The notes beneath the pieces were generated by a model. The model searched no databases. It saw nothing but the letters and a program-made list of their open reading frames with translations, and was not told the origin of the DNA. Of a stretch of DNA of 18,402 bases, positions 1 through 6,329 are shown one piece after another. The stretch is from an uncultured Eubacteriales bacterium (GTDB lineage Bacteria; Bacillota; Clostridia; Oscillospirales; Oscillospiraceae). The translations under genes and the position numbers were made by a program. The stretch spans positions 1-18,402 of the forward strand of contig CATXTO010000036.1 in assembly GCA_958402445.1 (NCBI GenBank). Direction: 5' to 3'. How positions within the stretch are numbered: the stretch's first letter is position 1; each line of letters opens with the position of its first letter.

Positions 1-33
1 CGCCCCTACAGTGGGTGCGGCATGATTCGAAGG

Positions 34-83
34 TGTAGGGGCGACCTGCGGTCGCCCGCGGGCGAGCACAGCTCGCCCCTACA
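34..83. repeat. GTAGGGGCG-type hairpin repeat, copy A
   Basis: An imperfect palindrome of 50 bp opens with TGTAGGGGCGA and closes with TCGCCCCTACA. Inside it are two further hairpins: GGGCGACC (39-46) with GGTCGCCC (50-57) around a TGC loop, and GGGCGAGC (60-67) with GCTCGCCC (71-78) around ACA. Bases 1-10 (CGCCCCTACA) look like the end of another copy cut by the window edge, separated from this one by a 23-nt spacer. Related copies occur at 6159-6210 and 6233-6278. Such elements look like dispersed, non-coding MITE- or REP-like sequences; that class label is an inference. Confidence 0.8.
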
Positions 84-107
84 CGATGCGGTGTGAATTT
101 TTTAGGG

Positions 108-196
108 ATGGGGAACGAACCGCAGCTGGACACATGAAACATCATTGATATATCAGCCGCAGAATACTAATGATCCCTTATTTCCCCATTTTTTGT
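108..196 (+). terminator. Possible long-range stem with T-tract (weak terminator or small structured element)
   Basis: ATGGGGAA at 108-115 pairs perfectly with TTCCCCAT at 182-189, and six T residues follow immediately (189-194). Between the arms a second pair can form, ATCATT (141-146) with AATGAT (169-174). A terminator for a transcript entering from the left is possible, but the 66-nt loop is too long for a classical intrinsic terminator. It lies upstream of the next promoter, so it is not part of that leader. Confidence 0.25.
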
Positions 197-209
197 TAAA
201 TTTTTTCCA

Positions 210-238
210 TTTACTTCTTTGCCAGTATGTGCTATGAT
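210..238 (+). promoter_or_regulatory. Sigma-A-type promoter for the secreted paralogue genes
   Basis: TTTACT (210-215) and TATGAT (233-238) are separated by exactly 17 bp, and TGC directly before the -10 gives an extended -10 element. The surrounding DNA is AT-rich. Transcription would start near 244-246, leaving about 205 nt of untranslated leader before the first secreted-protein gene at 451. Confidence 0.6.
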
Positions 239-244
239 ATCCAT

Positions 245-450
245 AAGATGGTAAAGCATGGACGCGCTGCACAGATTTTGGACGCGTCACGCTCCGGGAT
301 CGTCAGCATATAACTTTAGAATAAGGGGGGGGGAATCCGGTGTTCTAGGATATAAAACGGGTCAAATTCGGCCCGCGGCGGTAAAACGCCGGAAAAAGAG
401 ATTAGAAGAGGCCGTATGAACCGTTTGGTATTGAAAAGGGGGATAACCAA
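245..450 (+). promoter_or_regulatory. Long 5' leader of the secreted-protein genes
   Basis: This roughly 205-nt stretch contains no convincing large gene. It holds two direct copies of TGGACGCG (259-266 and 279-286, 20 bp apart), a run of nine G residues (325-333), a small hairpin CGGCG-GTAAAA-CGCCG (376-391), and a short open frame (416-454) that overlaps the start codon of the gene at 451. I compared it mentally with c-di-GMP, guanidine and T-box leaders and found no match. It may be a regulatory leader, but no known riboswitch class was recognised. Confidence 0.35.
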
Positions 451-454
451 ATGA
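416..454 (+). CDS. Possible 12-codon leader peptide overlapping the next start codon
   Basis: ATG at 416 opens a 12-codon frame reading MNRLVLKRGITK. Its TGA stop (452-454) overlaps the ATG of the secreted-protein gene (451-453) in an ATGA arrangement, as in translational coupling. AGAAGAGG (404-411) sits 4 nt before it as a possible ribosome site. The downstream gene has its own AGGGGG site inside this frame. No homology is claimed; a frame this short could easily arise by chance. Confidence 0.2.
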   Translation: MNRLVLKRGITK

Positions 455-1002
455 AAAAACAGAAAATTGGCAGACGGATTTTAATTTTGGCGCTGGTGTT
501 GGTTTTGGCCGCCCAGGCGACAGGGGCTGTATCCGCAGCATCGGTGAGCTGGACCAGCGGTAGCAACTACTATACCGCAACGGTCAATCAGAATAACGGT
601 TATACTTATAACTATCAAAACTTTACCGCTACGAAAACCGCGCACACCATTGGTTCTGCAACCAAAATTACTTCGACTGTCTCGCGCACTGCTTCCTCTA
701 GCTGGTCTGGGGGGGCTTTCCCCAGTGAATATAGCTCTTATCTAACGCAAGCGATGCACAATGAGGGCCTATACGAAACTGCAACCTACACCGTAACGGC
801 CGGAAGCTATGTAACAGTGCCTGCTACAGCAGCCAGCGGAAACTATGTTATGACAATTGGGTTTCTGCGGGTAGCTGGTTCTTGGTCTGTGGTGGTGCAA
901 TCAACTGCAAGATCGGTGAGCCCCAACGCCAGCGGTCCCACTGGGTCAATTCCTTACGCACTCACACGGACAAATTACTTTGTGACATACAACAAGGTAT
1001 AA
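451..1002 (+). CDS. Secreted protein of unknown family (paralogue 1)
   Basis: A 183-residue protein with a textbook Sec signal peptide: basic MKKQKIGRR, a hydrophobic core at about 10-25, and a VSA cleavage site after residue 29. The predicted mature chain is about 154 residues. It has no cysteine, is rich in Ser, Thr, Tyr and Val, and looks mostly beta-stranded. It ends in an aromatic-rich tail after GPTGSIPYA. There is no lipobox, sortase motif or later membrane segment, so release to the exterior or loose surface association is expected. AAAGGGGGA lies 7 nt before the ATG. The next gene is a 70% identical tandem copy. Codons are more AT-rich than in the housekeeping genes downstream. I do not recognise the family; an antimicrobial, adhesive or envelope-associated role is possible but unproven. 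Confidence 0.85.
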   Translation: MKKQKIGRRILILALVLVLAAQATGAVSAASVSWTSGSNYYTATVNQNNGYTYNYQNFTATKTAHTIGSATKITSTVSRTASSSWSGGAFPSEYSSYLTQAMHNEGLYETATYTVTAGSYVTVPATAASGNYVMTIGFLRVAGSWSVVVQSTARSVSPNASGPTGSIPYALTRTNYFVTYNKV

Positions 1003-1021
1003 TTATACTATTAGCTTGTTT

Positions 1022-1058
1022 CTCGTATCTATAATAAGCCTGTGGCTAGGTATACGAG
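1022..1058 (+). other. Nested stem-loop between the two secreted-protein genes
   Basis: CTCGTAT (1022-1028) pairs with ATACGAG (1052-1058), and a second small hairpin, AGCC-TGT-GGCT, lies inside. No T-run follows, so this is more likely an mRNA-processing or stabilising element, or a weak attenuator, than a true terminator. Confidence 0.3.
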
Positions 1059-1133
1059 CTAAACCGTGTTACAAAGAAGGTTCAATAGCTGGCGAGTCTA
1101 GACTATTAACAAAACAAGGAAGGACAGATACCG

Positions 1134-1685
1134 ATGAAAAAACAGACGATTGGAAGACATATTTTGATTTTAGCGCTGGTATTGGTTTTGGCCTTCGAGG
1201 TGTCAGGCGTAGCATCTGCAGCATCGGTGAGCTGGTCCAGCGGAAGCAACTACTACACCGCGACAGTTAATAAAACAGAAGTCTATGACGTCGATTTTCA
1301 AAAACTGACTGCTACGCAAACCGCTCATACCATCGGCTTATCAACAAAAATCACTACTTCTATCGCACGGTCGGCTTCTTCTAAATGGTCTGGGAATCCT
1401 TTTCCCAGTACATACAGTTCTTATTTACTCCAAGCCATGCATAGTGCGGGGCTGTATGAGTCCGCAACTTATCAGGTAGCAGCTGGTTCTTATGTAACGG
1501 TACCCGCATCTGCAGCTACTGGTAACTATGTTATGGCGATTGGGTTTACGCGGAGTAGTGGTTCTTGGTCTGTGGTGGTTCAGTCTATAGCAAAGTCAGC
1601 AGACCCTACCGCCACTGGTCCAACTGGTTCAATTCCTTACGCACCTACACGTTCAAATTACTTTATAAACTACAGAAAAGTATAA
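1134..1685 (+). CDS. Secreted protein of unknown family (paralogue 2)
   Basis: Also 183 residues, it aligns without a gap to the preceding gene, with about 129 of 183 positions identical by hand count. It has the same Sec signal peptide design, with cleavage expected after ASA at residue 29, and lacks cysteine in the mature part. The two proteins differ most at residues 46-58 and are most alike at the mature N-terminus (ASVSW, SGSNYYTATVN), around AGSYVTVPA, and near the C-terminus (GPTGSIPYA). AGGAAGGA (1117-1124) precedes the ATG by 9 nt. The 131-nt gap to the first copy has a stem-loop but no obvious strong promoter, so both are probably transcribed from the promoter near 210. A strong stem-loop follows the gene. 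Function is unknown; recent tandem duplication followed by divergence is inferred. Confidence 0.85.
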   Translation: MKKQTIGRHILILALVLVLAFEVSGVASAASVSWSSGSNYYTATVNKTEVYDVDFQKLTATQTAHTIGLSTKITTSIARSASSKWSGNPFPSTYSSYLLQAMHSAGLYESATYQVAAGSYVTVPASAATGNYVMAIGFTRSSGSWSVVVQSIAKSADPTATGPTGSIPYAPTRSNYFINYRKV

Positions 1686-1697
1686 CCATAATTTACC

Positions 1698-1757
1698 AGC
1701 TAGTCCCTTATACGCCCGCCCAAAGGCGGGCGTACTAGCTTGAACAATTTGTTGTTG
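1698..1757 (+). terminator. Stem-loop terminator after the secreted-protein pair
   Basis: ACGCCCGCC (1712-1720) and GGCGGGCGT (1725-1733) form a 9-bp GC-rich stem around CAAA. Outside it, AGCTAGT (1698-1704) pairs with ACTAGCT (1734-1740), with a 7-nt bulge on the left. The downstream tract is T-rich but interrupted (1741-1760), so some readthrough into the lipoprotein gene is likely. Confidence 0.65.
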
Positions 1758-1770
1758 CTTATCATACAAT
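1740..1770 (+). promoter_or_regulatory. Possible weak promoter for the lipoprotein-transporter genes
   Basis: TTGAAC (1740-1745) and TACAAT (1765-1770) are separated by 19 bp. The -10 matches the consensus at five of six positions, but the spacing is longer than ideal. It overlaps the end of the preceding stem-loop. It would give a leader of about 25 nt to the TTG start at 1801. Confidence 0.3.
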
Positions 1771-1800
1771 ACGCCAAATTGGTGAAGCGAGGTGTCAAAT

Positions 1801-3072
1801 TTGAATAAATTAAAGTTAGGGACTGTAGGCCTGCTAACCCTTCTACTTTTAATGCAAATCTGTGGTTGTACATCAGGCAAGAAAGGCGACGCAACCGGTA
1901 GCCAAACGACCGGGGAGAGCATCCCAAAAGGCACTTACAGCAATATTGTCCCTACCGCCTCCCCGGAGGCGGCACAGGAGGACTATTTCTTCCTCTGCGG
2001 AGAATACGACCTGGATTTTTATTTGAATACTGCCTTTAACTGTATTATGATTCCAGTGGTCTCCAGGACTCCCATTGACACCTCCGCAGTGAAAATTACC
2101 CTGCCTTTGGACATTGATTATGAGGTATATTTTAACGAGATACTTCTAACGGGGGATTACGCACAATACTTTGACTATTACCTCTACCAGTGCTACCGGG
2201 GGCTGGACTGGGGGAAGGTAGCAGAACTGTTCGACGCGGCGCGGGAGGCCTCCACGGCACTAGAGGGTTCGAAAGACGCAGACCGGGCCGCCCTGCAACA
2301 GACCGTTGACGACTATTGGGCCTATACGGATCAGTACAGTCAGGACTACGATTCCCTCACCCAGGGGCAATACCCGAAATTCTACGCCTACGAGGTCCTC
2401 ATTAATTTCTATTATGACTACGACAATCCCCAGGACGATTCGTTCAACTATATGGATGTTTACTGGCCAGGGGTCTCCTTTCGGGCAGAGTGCGGGGAGG
2501 TCCGATTTCACAAAGAGAATATGTATGATGAAATTCCAAAAGAAATCGGCGGTCTGGAGCAGATTTCCTATGGAGTGCGGGATACTGCAAGCAGTCCGTA
2601 CAGCACCGGCTCCGTGACGACCCTGGTGGCTAACTTTGAGACCGAGGACGACATCACCCTAACCCGGGGATACTTCTATGGAGACGCGGAGAAAATTAGT
2701 CAAATCCGGGTAAACGCGGCGTCTCAGGAGCAGAACGCGGACGGCACGCCGGTTCGCTCCATGGATTACCTCTGGGATGGGCAGACACCCCTGCCCGTGG
2801 AGGGAGGGCTGACCGTGCAGCTCTATGCGGCATTTACGGACCAGCGGCTGCAGGCCATGGTCCCCGAGGGAAAGCTGTACTTTTTCCTGGAATACGAGTA
2901 TCAGGAAGAACAGTCTGTCTCCATCACGGAGCTGGGCCTGCACCGCAACGCCAATTTCTATGAGCTGGCGGCCATCTATTTAGACGGCATTGACGTCCGG
3001 TCCTACTATGAGCAGTTCTTTTACCCCTATCTGGCGGAGTCCGGATTGAAGAATCTGCCCGATCCGGCCTGA
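1801..3072 (+). CDS. Unrecognised lipoprotein of an ABC transporter operon
   Basis: The predicted product has 423 residues. I chose the TTG start at 1801 because GAGGTG (1789-1794) lies 6 nt before it; the in-frame GTG at 1792 would place that ribosome site over the start codon itself. The N-terminus is a lipoprotein signal: MNKLKLG, a leucine-rich core, then QICGC, where the second Cys is the likely lipidated residue. The -2 position is Cys, which is unusual in a lipobox. A polar Gly/Ser/Thr linker follows, then an acidic, Tyr- and Phe-rich extracytoplasmic domain. No enzyme motif was found. The permease gene follows after 38 nt. The 5' end has AT-rich codons and the rest is GC-rich. A substrate-binding or accessory role for the transporter is inferred only from position. 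Confidence 0.75.
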   Translation: MNKLKLGTVGLLTLLLLMQICGCTSGKKGDATGSQTTGESIPKGTYSNIVPTASPEAAQEDYFFLCGEYDLDFYLNTAFNCIMIPVVSRTPIDTSAVKITLPLDIDYEVYFNEILLTGDYAQYFDYYLYQCYRGLDWGKVAELFDAAREASTALEGSKDADRAALQQTVDDYWAYTDQYSQDYDSLTQGQYPKFYAYEVLINFYYDYDNPQDDSFNYMDVYWPGVSFRAECGEVRFHKENMYDEIPKEIGGLEQISYGVRDTASSPYSTGSVTTLVANFETEDDITLTRGYFYGDAEKISQIRVNAASQEQNADGTPVRSMDYLWDGQTPLPVEGGLTVQLYAAFTDQRLQAMVPEGKLYFFLEYEYQEEQSVSITELGLHRNANFYELAAIYLDGIDVRSYYEQFFYPYLAESGLKNLPDPA

Positions 3073-3110
3073 GGCCCCGTATGAATGCGAACCCGGAAGG
3101 AGGGATTCCC

Positions 3111-4412
3111 ATGGGGCGCCGACCCCTATCTCTGCTGCGCCACGCCCGCACCATGGTGGGGCGCACCTTTCGCAGCTACGCCATGCTGTCGGTGACCATC
3201 GTGCTGTCCTTTTCCCTGCTGCTGGCATACCTGATCCTCACCGACTCCAGCCTGTACAACCGGTATAAGGATATTTTCGCCCGGGACCGGAGTGTGATCA
3301 CGGTGCGGGACATCTATCTGGAACAAGCTAAGGTGAACCTACTCCTGGAAAAGGCAGGTGATATCGGACAGACCCATTCTTATACCTACTTCGCCGCAGG
3401 CGTCCAAATCTACGGCGACGGCACCGAGTTCACCCTGGCGAATACCGGGGAAACGCTCTCCGGTTCGCCGGTCTTCTCAGTGTACTGCCTGCCGCAAAAC
3501 ACCTTCGGTCTGTATGAATGGGGGGAGGAAATTCCGGTCACCTGGCTGGCGGGCCAGGAGCGGGACCAGCTCAGCCTGAGCCCCGGGGAGGCCGTCATGG
3601 AGGAGAGCTGGTTCCAGGCCCTGGGCCTGGATGAGCAGGAGGCGCCCGTCTATTCCCTGTGCCTCCGGGATCGCAACACAGGCCTCAAAGGGGAAAAGGA
3701 GACTTTTGTCGAACGGCAGGTGCGCATCGTGGGCACGGTGCGGACCACGGAGCCCATCTCCTTTGATCCCGACCTCAGCGTTCTGTCCCTGCGCGGAAGC
3801 TACAGCCCCTCCCTGCTCCTGAGCGCCGCGGATTTCGGCCCGGACGTGATGCCCAAGCTGAGCTGGACGCGGACCGTGGTGTTCTATACTGATTCTCCCG
3901 AGCAGGTGGAGCAGCTGGCCGAGAGCATGCGCCTGGAGGGCGGGATCGACTCGGTCTATCAGGCCCAGAACAAGGCCCTGGAGACCATCCGCACGGAAAA
4001 GCGCACCAAGGCGGTGATTACGGCGGCCCTGCTGCTGCTGCTGGGCATCAATTTATATTCCAGCTTTTCCAACGCTCTCAACGACCGCAAATTTGAAATC
4101 GGCGTGAAGCGGGCGGTGGGCGCCTCCAAATGGTCCATCATCCGGCAGTTTTTGTACGAGAGTATCCTGGTGATGCTGGTAAACATTTTATTATCCATTG
4201 TTTTGGTGACGGACCTGTGCCTGGCGTACAAGCGGATTTATGAGACCACGCCCAATGTGTCGGGTCTCTATTTTGACTGGATTGTCTACGCCAGTCCCCA
4301 CTCCGTCGCCATGTTCGCCGTCTGCTCCGTGACCCTGACCATTGTCTTCAGCCTGATTTTTGCCTACAAGTCCACCCAGGTGGAGATCGTACAGTATTTA
4401 AAGGCGGAGTAG
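3111..4412 (+). CDS. FtsX/MacB-type ABC transporter permease
   Basis: A 433-residue membrane subunit. The ATG at 3111 is preferred over the one at 3081 because AAGGAGG (3097-3103) sits 7 nt before it. The layout is one membrane segment at about 24-44, a large extracytoplasmic domain (about 45-298), and three C-terminal membrane segments near 300-320, 348-368 and 398-420. The cytoplasmic loop after the second segment carries EIGVKRAVGAS, the characteristic FtsX/MacB-family signature thought to contact the ATPase. Such permeases do not pump through the bilayer in the usual way; family members move or respond to extracytoplasmic peptides, toxins or lipoproteins (mechanotransmission). The adaptor and ATPase genes follow, giving a MacAB- or YknXYZ-like set. 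The substrate is not evident. Confidence 0.88.
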   Translation: MGRRPLSLLRHARTMVGRTFRSYAMLSVTIVLSFSLLLAYLILTDSSLYNRYKDIFARDRSVITVRDIYLEQAKVNLLLEKAGDIGQTHSYTYFAAGVQIYGDGTEFTLANTGETLSGSPVFSVYCLPQNTFGLYEWGEEIPVTWLAGQERDQLSLSPGEAVMEESWFQALGLDEQEAPVYSLCLRDRNTGLKGEKETFVERQVRIVGTVRTTEPISFDPDLSVLSLRGSYSPSLLLSAADFGPDVMPKLSWTRTVVFYTDSPEQVEQLAESMRLEGGIDSVYQAQNKALETIRTEKRTKAVITAALLLLLGINLYSSFSNALNDRKFEIGVKRAVGASKWSIIRQFLYESILVMLVNILLSIVLVTDLCLAYKRIYETTPNVSGLYFDWIVYASPHSVAMFAVCSVTLTIVFSLIFAYKSTQVEIVQYLKAE

Positions 4413-4454
4413 CGCGCCGGAAGCGGCGGCCCCGTTTCAGAAAGGAGGCTGACT

Positions 4455-5315
4455 ATGAAATTTCTAAGAGGTCTGCTGAAATGCCTGTTCTGGCTGCTGA
4501 TTCTAGCGCTGCTGGTGGCGCCTCTGGGCCTGATTTACCAGATTTCCAGCGCGGAGATGCTGGAGTATCAGACGCCCACGGCGCCGGACCTCCGGGAGAG
4601 CGCCTACGGCGTGGTGACTCAGACCCGCCGGGAGGACGTCCAGGAGTACGTCACGGTGTCCGGGACCTTTGCGTCCCAAACCTACGCCTATCAGGACCTG
4701 ACCCAGCGGGACCCCAGCCTAATTCGCTGGCTGGTGGAGGAGGGGCAGGAGATTCAGGCGGGCCAGGTGCTGGGAACCTACCGGGGGGAGGACGTAACCG
4801 CCGAGCTCACTGGTATTCTGGCGGAACGTAACACCTATAACCCCGAAAACGCCTACCTGCGCGTTCTGCTGTTGGAGCCTTTGACGCTGGAGTGCCGGGT
4901 CTCCGACGAGACGAGGAAGGCCTTCAGCCGTCCTGACGCGGACCTGGCCACGGAGGACGGCCTTGCCGTCACACTGGATTACATATCGCTGTCCCGCAAC
5001 GACGACGGCACCACCACCGTTCGGCTCTCCATTGAGGCCGGGGATTACGCCTATGGCCAGGAGCTGAAGAACCTGCGGGTTTTCACAGGCCGGGTCTATC
5101 CCCAGGCTCTGGTGCTGGAGGCCAAGTGCCTGTACCAGAAGGAACCGGGGGAAAACAACCCTTGGTACGTCCGTCAGGTGACGAAGGACGGCTACTTTGT
5201 GCAGGAGCAAAAGGTGGGCGTCGGTTACAGCAATGGGGAACTGGTGTGCGTCACAGGGGTGTCGGAGGGCGATTACTTCGACTCCGGCTACAAAGCGATT
5301 GTGGAAGGCGGCTGA
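4455..5315 (+). CDS. HlyD/MacA-like membrane adaptor of the ABC transporter
   Basis: A 286-residue protein with one N-terminal membrane segment (about 10-30) and no lipobox. Residues about 87-125 contain a lipoyl-like half motif (VEEGQEIQAGQVLGTY), typical of HlyD/MacA/YknX adaptors. The C-terminal part is predominantly beta. At 286 residues it is shorter than usual for MacA or YknX (roughly 370 or more), and no long helical hairpin is visible after the lipoyl segment, so it may be a reduced adaptor suited to a cell without an outer membrane. AAAGGAGG (4440-4447) lies 7 nt before the ATG. It sits between permease and ATPase genes, 5 nt before the latter. Assignment rests on the lipoyl motif and context rather than a full-length match. 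Confidence 0.72.
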   Translation: MKFLRGLLKCLFWLLILALLVAPLGLIYQISSAEMLEYQTPTAPDLRESAYGVVTQTRREDVQEYVTVSGTFASQTYAYQDLTQRDPSLIRWLVEEGQEIQAGQVLGTYRGEDVTAELTGILAERNTYNPENAYLRVLLLEPLTLECRVSDETRKAFSRPDADLATEDGLAVTLDYISLSRNDDGTTTVRLSIEAGDYAYGQELKNLRVFTGRVYPQALVLEAKCLYQKEPGENNPWYVRQVTKDGYFVQEQKVGVGYSNGELVCVTGVSEGDYFDSGYKAIVEGG

Positions 5316-5320
5316 TTGCC

Positions 5321-5971
5321 ATGACGGAGCTGAATCTGCAATTGTCCCACCTGCAAAAATCCTACGCCCGGCCGGTCCTCACGGACGTGAATCTGCAAAT
5401 CACCAACGACAGCTATGTGACCATCGTGGGCAAGTCCGGCTCCGGCAAGTCCACCCTTTTAAATATTCTGGGATTGGTGGAGGGGTACGACGGGGGCGAA
5501 TATGTGTTCAACGGAGTCAGGATCCGGAATTATGTGGATTATGCCAAGCTGCGGCTGGAGAACATCGGGTTCATTTTTCAGTCCTACAACCTGATTCCCA
5601 CCCTGAGCTGCCGGGAGAACATCCTCCTGCCCACCCTCTACAACCGGCGGAACCGGGTGCAGAGCTTCGACGATCTGGTGGAGCTTTTGGACATCGGGCC
5701 CCTGCTTTCCCAGCGGGTAACCACGCTGTCCGGTGGGGAGAAGCAGCGGGTAGCAGTCGCCCGGGCCCTGATTTTGGACCCCTGTCTGATCCTAGCCGAC
5801 GAGCCCACCGGCAACCTGGACCCCAAAAACCGGCAACTAATTTTTCAGCTGCTGCGCCGGGAGCATCAGAAGGGCCGGGGGATTCTCCTCATCACCCACG
5901 ACCAGGAAACCGCCCGGCAGGCCGACCTGATTTACACCCTGGAAGACGGCCAATTGACTACAACGAGCTGA
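5321..5971 (+). CDS. ABC transporter ATP-binding protein (MacB/LolD/YknY type)
   Basis: A 216-residue ATPase that would energise the FtsX-type permease. Walker A is GKSGSGKST (37-45), the Q-loop Gln is at 87 in FQSYNL, the signature LSGGE is at 136-140, Walker B LILADEP ends near residue 162, the D-loop follows, and the H-loop His is at 193. The sequence around the Q-loop and NLDPKN matches the LolD/MacB/YknY branch. The length is normal for this branch (about 220-240). The ATG at 5321 was chosen because it matches the usual N-terminus; an in-frame upstream extension to 5126 lies inside the adaptor gene and is rejected. No strong ribosome site is visible, so translation may be coupled to the adaptor gene ending 5 nt earlier. 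A strong terminator follows. Confidence 0.93.
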   Translation: MTELNLQLSHLQKSYARPVLTDVNLQITNDSYVTIVGKSGSGKSTLLNILGLVEGYDGGEYVFNGVRIRNYVDYAKLRLENIGFIFQSYNLIPTLSCRENILLPTLYNRRNRVQSFDDLVELLDIGPLLSQRVTTLSGGEKQRVAVARALILDPCLILADEPTGNLDPKNRQLIFQLLRREHQKGRGILLITHDQETARQADLIYTLEDGQLTTTS

Positions 5972-6051
5972 GCGGCGTGTAGCTGTTCGTGGTCTTATAC
6001 CGGGTTATTGCGCATGATTTCCTTTTCCATGGTACGTATTTGATCCATTTT

Positions 6052-6089
6052 CTCCGCCCCCGGAATATAATTCCGGGGGCGGAGTTTTT
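6052..6089 (+). terminator. Strong intrinsic terminator of the transporter operon
   Basis: A perfect 15-bp stem, 6052-6066 with 6070-6084, closes a 3-nt loop and is followed by TTTTT (6085-6089). It lies 80 nt after the ATPase stop codon and isolates the accessory block from recJ. Confidence 0.95.
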
Positions 6090-6158
6090 ATAAATTGGTT
6101 TTGTTCCACACCGTTTTTTGCGGCATTGGAAATGTAGGTATAGAGTGATTCGGAGGGA

Positions 6159-6210
6159 TGTAGGGAACGACCTGCGGTCGTTCCGCAGGCGTGCAAAGCT
6201 CACCCCTACA
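6159..6210. repeat. GTAGGGGCG-type hairpin repeat, copy B
   Basis: A 52-bp element beginning TGTAGGG and ending CCCTACA, related to the copy at 34-83. Its first inner hairpin is a perfect 9-bp stem, GGAACGACC (6164-6172) with GGTCGTTCC (6176-6184), around the same TGC loop as copy A. The stem bases differ from copy A on both arms in a matching way. The second inner hairpin is degenerate. Confidence 0.78.
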
Positions 6211-6232
6211 GGGGCGGTTGAGGTTTGATCGT

Positions 6233-6278
6233 CGTAGGGGCGGCCTTCGGCCGCCTGTGGGCGGTCAGAGCTTGTCCT
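6233..6278. repeat. GTAGGGGCG-type hairpin repeat, copy C (degenerate)
   Basis: It starts 22 nt after copy B with CGTAGGGGCGG. GGCGGCC (6239-6245) and GGCCGCC (6249-6255) form a 7-bp stem with a TTC loop. The right half is decayed and ends in CTTGTCCT rather than the expected CCCCTACA. The spacing to copy B is close to that between the two members at the left end of the window. Confidence 0.65.
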
Positions 6279-6329
6279 CAAATTGCTTTTAGCAAGAATT
6301 TGATGGGGACTGTGGCGAAAAGAATTCTA

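Noticed and set aside
1..84. CRISPR array at the left edge
   Set aside because: The repeats are palindromic throughout, only about one and a half copies occur, copies diverge internally, and no cas gene is present.
248..313. 21-codon open frame in the leader (MVKHGRAAQILDASRSGIVSI)
   Set aside because: Its ATG is within a few nt of the predicted transcription start with no ribosome site, and nothing else supports translation.
245..450. Known riboswitch in the leader (c-di-GMP, guanidine, T-box, preQ1)
   Set aside because: None of the conserved core sequences of these classes could be found; only small hairpins are present.
1016..1270. 84-codon forward frame between and overlapping the secreted paralogues
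   Set aside because: It overlaps the signal peptide of the second paralogue in another frame and lacks a ribosome site.
451..1685. Assignment of the secreted proteins to the lactococcin 972 family
   Set aside because: They share only the Sec-exported, Tyr- and Ser-rich character and genomic context; the proteins are about twice as long and no family signature was recognised.
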